9,970 bases of DNA from positions 1 through 9,970 of the forward strand of contig CALKUW010000288.1 in NCBI GenBank assembly GCA_937996585.1, given 5' to 3'. Source of the DNA: an uncultured Flavobacteriales bacterium. GTDB lineage: Bacteria; Bacteroidota; Bacteroidia; Flavobacteriales_D; Sanyastnellaceae. This document shows, piece after piece, positions 6,866 to 9,970 of this stretch (positions are counted from its first letter, which is position 1; every line of letters starts with the position of its first letter). Under the pieces are notes generated by a model. The model was not told where the DNA came from. It saw nothing but the letters and a program-made list of their open reading frames with translations, and did not search any database. A program made the translations under genes and the position numbers.

Positions 6866-7708
6866 ATGTGCGGACGCTATGTCAACGTCACCTCCGTCGA
6901 AGCCGTCGAGAAGCGCTTCCAGGTCACCGCAGGGCCGGACTACACCGCCGCGCCCCCACCGCCGAACACCAACGTGTCCCACGGCGATCTCGCCCCCGTG
7001 GTGACCGGTGACCGCCCGGATGCCCTGCAGGCCATGCAGTTCGGCTTCACCCCGGCGTGGGCCAAGAAGCAGTTCTACATGATCAACGCGCGAAGCGAGG
7101 GCGACCACAACGCCGACAACGATCCCGGCTACCGCGGCGCCATGGGCATCCTGCAGAAGCCGATGTTCCGGCAGTCCATCCGCACCCGCCGCTGCCTCGT
7201 GATCGCCGACGCCTTCATCGAGGGACCCCAGCAGGAAAAACTCGCCAAGCCCTACGTCGTCTATGCCCGCGACGGCCAGCGGCCCTTCGCCCTGGCCGGC
7301 ATATGGGACGAATGGATGGACCAGGGCACCGGCGAGGTCGTCCGCTCCTTCGCCATCATCACGACCACCGCCTGCGACACCCTGCAGGCCATCGGCCACC
7401 ACCGTTCGCCGGTCCTGCTCGACCCCGCCGACGAACACAAATGGATCGACCCGGTCACCCCCCTCGGCGACGTGACGGGACTGCTGCGGCCCATCCCCGA
7501 CGGGACACTCAACGCCTATCCCATCGACCCGGGCATCAAGAATCCCCGGCTCAACGGCACTTCTCTGCTGCAGCCCATCGGCGAGCGCATCTTCCCGGAA
7601 TACGACTACGAACTCCACCAGTCACTGGAGATGTTCGGCATGGGCGAATCCCGGGCGCACAAACTCCGCGGACGCGAATCCGAGGCCGGCCAAGGCAGCC
7701 TCTTCTGA
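6866..7708 (+). CDS. yedK: SRAP/HMCES-family abasic-site cross-linking protein (YedK-like)
   Basis: A 280-residue SOS-response-associated peptidase (SRAP) family protein. By family knowledge, the Cys exposed after Met removal forms a thiazolidine cross-link with abasic sites in single-stranded DNA, shielding them from cleavage and error-prone bypass. The N-terminus is MCGRY with C2. Other active-site positions fit N74 (MINARSE), E119 (AFIEG) and H178 (IGHHRSP, in the place of IHDRMP). The family core FALAGIWDEW lies at 141-150. It is longer than E. coli YedK, with extra C-terminal sequence from about 225 ending in EAGQGSLF. It starts 12 bases after the polymerase stop and is followed 24 bases later by a DnaE gene, so it sits inside a damage-tolerance operon. 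That placement fits the known association of this family with SOS genes. Confidence 0.94.
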   Translation: MCGRYVNVTSVEAVEKRFQVTAGPDYTAAPPPPNTNVSHGDLAPVVTGDRPDALQAMQFGFTPAWAKKQFYMINARSEGDHNADNDPGYRGAMGILQKPMFRQSIRTRRCLVIADAFIEGPQQEKLAKPYVVYARDGQRPFALAGIWDEWMDQGTGEVVRSFAIITTTACDTLQAIGHHRSPVLLDPADEHKWIDPVTPLGDVTGLLRPIPDGTLNAYPIDPGIKNPRLNGTSLLQPIGERIFPEYDYELHQSLEMFGMGESRAHKLRGRESEAGQGSLF

Positions 7709-7722
7709 CGCCCTTTCACTTT

Positions 7723-7726
7723 AGGA
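7723..7726 (+). promoter_or_regulatory. Shine-Dalgarno-like AGGA before dnaE
   Basis: AGGA lies 6 bases before the ATG at 7733. It is the only reasonable Shine-Dalgarno-like match among the starts in this window, and it supports that start. Because Bacteroidota seldom depend on such sites, it may be chance. Confidence 0.35.
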
Positions 7727-7732
7727 TTCCCC

Positions 7733-9970
7733 ATGTTCCTGAACACCCATTCGTGGTTCAGCCTCCGCTACGGCGTCCTGCGCCCGGAGGAAGTACTCGC
7801 CGAGGCGCGGGCAGCGGGCGTGACATGCCTGGCCCTCACCGACGTGCACTGCACCGCCGGCGGTCCGGATTTCGTGCGGCTGGCGCCGAAGTACGGTGTG
7901 CGACCGGTGCTGGGCATCGACTTCCGCGACGGCGCGGTGCAGCGCTATGTCGGCCTCGCCCGCGACCACGACGGCTACGAACGGCTGTGCGGCTTCCTCT
8001 CTGGCCTGCTGCACGAGGGGTATGCCGGCAAGCCCGCCCGGATTCCGGACCGCGCCCCGGCCCTGGAGGGTGTGGTGTGGGTCTACCCGTGGGCGCGGCG
8101 GACGGAGCGGACCACCGACGGCGCCCCGCGGTCACCCTGGCAGCAGCCCGGCGGCCTGCGCCCCGACGAATGCGTAGGCGTCCGACCCGGCGAACTCGGC
8201 GCCCTCAGGCTGGCCCTCCAGCGCGACCCCGACGGCACCCCGAGCGGCCGCATGGTCGCCCTCCACACCGCCAGCTTCCGCCACAAACGCGACCACAACG
8301 CCCACCGCCTGCTCCGCGCCATCGACCGCAACTGCCTCCTCGCCAAACTGCCGGCGGAGCAGGTCGCCCCCAATACCGACCGCTGGCTGCGCATCGGCGA
8401 ACTCGAAACCGCCTTCGACGAGTTTCCCTGGCTCCTCCAGCGCACGGCCGCCCTGCTCGACGCCTGCCACATCGACTTCGACGGCGACCTCGGCGACCAG
8501 GAGGACGGCGCCACCCACCGCAACATCCGCACCTTCACCGGCTCCATCGTCGAGGACGAACGCCTTCTCCGCGACCTGTGCGCCGAAGGCCTCGCCTACC
8601 GCTACCCCGACGCCGACGAGGCCATCCTCGACCGGATGGAGCACGAAATCGAAGTCCTCCGCGAAAAGGAGTTCCTCGCCTACTTCCTCGTCAATTGGGA
8701 CATCACCACCTACGCCCGGTCCAAGGGCTACTTCCACGTCGGCCGGGGCAGCGGCGCCAACAGCCTCGTCGCCTACCTCTTGCGCATCACCGACGTCGAC
8801 CCCATTGAACTGGACCTCTACTTCGAGCGCTTCATCAACCTCTACCGGTCCAACCCACCCGACTTCGACCTCGACTTCTCGTGGACGGACCGCGATGACG
8901 TCACGCGCTACATCTTCGACCGCTACGAGCACGTCGCCCTTCTCGGGGCCTACAACACCTTCCAGTACCGGGCGGTGGTAAGGGAGCTCGGCAAGGTCTT
9001 CGGCCTTCCCAAGCACGAGATCGACACGTTGGCCGGCGGAAGATTCGACCCGGCGCGGCTGGGCGAGGTGGAACGCGCCGTCGTCCGCTACGCCGGCGTC
9101 CTCCGCGATTTCCCCAACCAGATCTCCATCCACGCCTGCGGCATCCTCATCGCCGACCGGCCCATCCACCGGACCTGCGCGACGTTCCTGCCACCCAAGG
9201 GCTTCCCCACCACACAGTACGACATGGTGGTCGCCGAGGACCTCGCCCTCCACAAATTCGACATCCTGTCCCAGCGCGGCCTCGCCAAGATCAAGGACGC
9301 CCTCGACCTCATCGCGGAGACCAATCCCGGCGCCGACATCGACATCCACGATATGAAGCGGTTCAAGGCCGACCCGCGGGTACAGCACCTGCTGCGTGAA
9401 GCCGAGGCCATCGGATGCTTCTACGTCGAATCGCCCGCCATGCGGATGCTCATGCGCAAGCTGCGGGTCGACGACTACCTCGGCCTGGTCGCCGCCAGCT
9501 CCGTCATCCGGCCGGGCGTGGCGCGAAGCGGGATGATGAAAGCCTACATCGAGCGGCACCGCTTCCCCGAGCGGCGCGGAGACGCCCACCCCATCCTGCT
9601 GGAGATCATGCCGGAGACCTACGGGGTCATGGTCTACCAGGAGGACGTGATCAAGGTGGCCCACCGGTTCGCCGGGCTCGACCTCGGGGAGGCCGATGTC
9701 CTGCGGCGGGGGATGTCGGGCAAATTCCGGTCACGCGAGGAGTTCCAGAAGGCCCGCCAGGCCTTCTTCGACAAGGCCGCCGACAAGGGCCACGCCCCCG
9801 ACATGGTCAGCGAGGTGTGGCGGCAGGTCGAGAGCTTCGCCGGGTACGCCTTCGCCAAAGGCCACTCGGCGTCATTCGCCGTCGAGAGCTACCAGAGCCT
9901 CTTCCTCAAGGCGTACTGGCCGCTGGAATACATGACCGCCTGCATCAACAACTTCGGCGGCTTCTACCGG
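7733..9970 (+). CDS. dnaE: Second-type DNA polymerase III alpha subunit (DnaE/DnaE2-like, partial)
   Basis: The first 746 codons of a C-family DNA polymerase; the frame is open to the right edge, so the C-terminus is missing. An N-terminal PHP domain begins at LNTHSWFSLRYG and continues through LALTDVH (residue 39) and RPVLGIDF. The palm follows: GYFHVGRGSGANSLVAYLL, then catalytic PPDFDLDF with D377 and D379 (and D381 beside them), and the third acidic site near HKFDIL. The RPG segment (SSVIRPGVARSGMMKAYIERH), TYGVMVYQEDVIKVA, LRRGMSGK and FAGYAFAKGHSASFA motifs are all typical of DnaE fingers. The PHP metal ligands are degenerate, so intrinsic proofreading is unlikely. Its place behind a Y-family polymerase and an SRAP gene indicates the accessory, damage-tolerance polymerase rather than the main replicase, comparable in role to DnaE2/ImuC. 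The normal replicative dnaE is expected elsewhere in the genome. Whether a clamp-binding motif or OB fold is present cannot be seen. Confidence 0.93.
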   Translation, partial: MFLNTHSWFSLRYGVLRPEEVLAEARAAGVTCLALTDVHCTAGGPDFVRLAPKYGVRPVLGIDFRDGAVQRYVGLARDHDGYERLCGFLSGLLHEGYAGKPARIPDRAPALEGVVWVYPWARRTERTTDGAPRSPWQQPGGLRPDECVGVRPGELGALRLALQRDPDGTPSGRMVALHTASFRHKRDHNAHRLLRAIDRNCLLAKLPAEQVAPNTDRWLRIGELETAFDEFPWLLQRTAALLDACHIDFDGDLGDQEDGATHRNIRTFTGSIVEDERLLRDLCAEGLAYRYPDADEAILDRMEHEIEVLREKEFLAYFLVNWDITTYARSKGYFHVGRGSGANSLVAYLLRITDVDPIELDLYFERFINLYRSNPPDFDLDFSWTDRDDVTRYIFDRYEHVALLGAYNTFQYRAVVRELGKVFGLPKHEIDTLAGGRFDPARLGEVERAVVRYAGVLRDFPNQISIHACGILIADRPIHRTCATFLPPKGFPTTQYDMVVAEDLALHKFDILSQRGLAKIKDALDLIAETNPGADIDIHDMKRFKADPRVQHLLREAEAIGCFYVESPAMRMLMRKLRVDDYLGLVAASSVIRPGVARSGMMKAYIERHRFPERRGDAHPILLEIMPETYGVMVYQEDVIKVAHRFAGLDLGEADVLRRGMSGKFRSREEFQKARQAFFDKAADKGHAPDMVSEVWRQVESFAGYAFAKGHSASFAVESYQSLFLKAYWPLEYMTACINNFGGFYR

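Noticed and set aside
5609..7618. 669-codon minus-strand frame opposite the polymerase and SRAP genes
   Set aside because: The plus strand carries two clear protein families with all catalytic residues. The minus frame reads as Gly/Val/Asp/Ala-rich sequence without motifs.
7057..8808. 583-codon plus-strand frame across the SRAP-DnaE junction
   Set aside because: The product is Arg/Pro/His-rich low-complexity sequence, a typical shifted-frame shadow, and it overlaps two well-supported genes.
8132..9664. 510-codon minus-strand frame opposite dnaE
   Set aside because: It is a Val/Gly/Asp/Glu-rich shadow of the DnaE reading frame; DnaE catalytic motifs lie on the plus strand across the same bases.

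Overview
The window looks like a chromosomal segment of a GC-rich member of the Bacteroidota, perhaps a high-GC Flavobacteriales-type lineage. The reasons are a tandem-domain secreted amidohydrolase, an Nfu-type protein beginning with the VYAEMTPNPEVMKF pattern, an XRE-S24 regulator with the KAAAGY...GDPEW signature, a secreted protease ending in CPGDLDGDG-type repeats, and almost no Shine-Dalgarno sequences. The assignment comes from remembered family patterns, not from a search. Seven protein-coding genes cover nearly all of the window. No tRNA, rRNA, CRISPR array or insertion sequence was seen, and no stretch over 300 bases lacks a gene.

Left part (1-1971, minus strand): the first 657 codons of an exported amidohydrolase-family protein that runs off the left edge. 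Its first hydrolase-like module has lost the metal-binding HxH motif, and a second module starts just before the edge. A 100-base divergent spacer (1972-2071) separates it from the plus-strand genes.

Middle (2072-5559, plus strand): a two-domain Nfu/NifU-type iron-sulfur protein is followed after only 4 bases by a LexA-like regulator. The regulator has an XRE helix-turn-helix joined to an S24 self-cleaving domain, with cleavage site and Ser/Lys dyad all visible. After an AT-rich 49-base spacer comes a secreted zinc-metalloprotease-like protein with three Cys-containing repeats and a C-terminal pair of dockerin-like calcium-binding repeats.

Right part (5636-9970, plus strand): a compact DNA-damage-tolerance operon. 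It encodes a catalytically intact Y-family polymerase (Pol IV/DinB type) with a clamp-binding motif, an SRAP/HMCES/YedK-family abasic-site cross-linking protein, and a second-type DnaE replicative-fold polymerase with a degenerate PHP domain, cut by the right edge. Gaps are 12 and 24 bases. A clean 8-bp-arm inverted repeat lies 14 bases before the first start codon and is a good candidate operator.

Taken together, this reads as an SOS-mutagenesis module of the LexA-ImuA-ImuB-DnaE2 kind, rebuilt with other parts. The XRE-S24 repressor stands in for LexA, an active Pol IV stands in for ImuB, and an SRAP protein occupies the place where ImuA would be expected. The regulatory link between the repressor and the operon is inferred from gene content, proximity and the inverted repeat.
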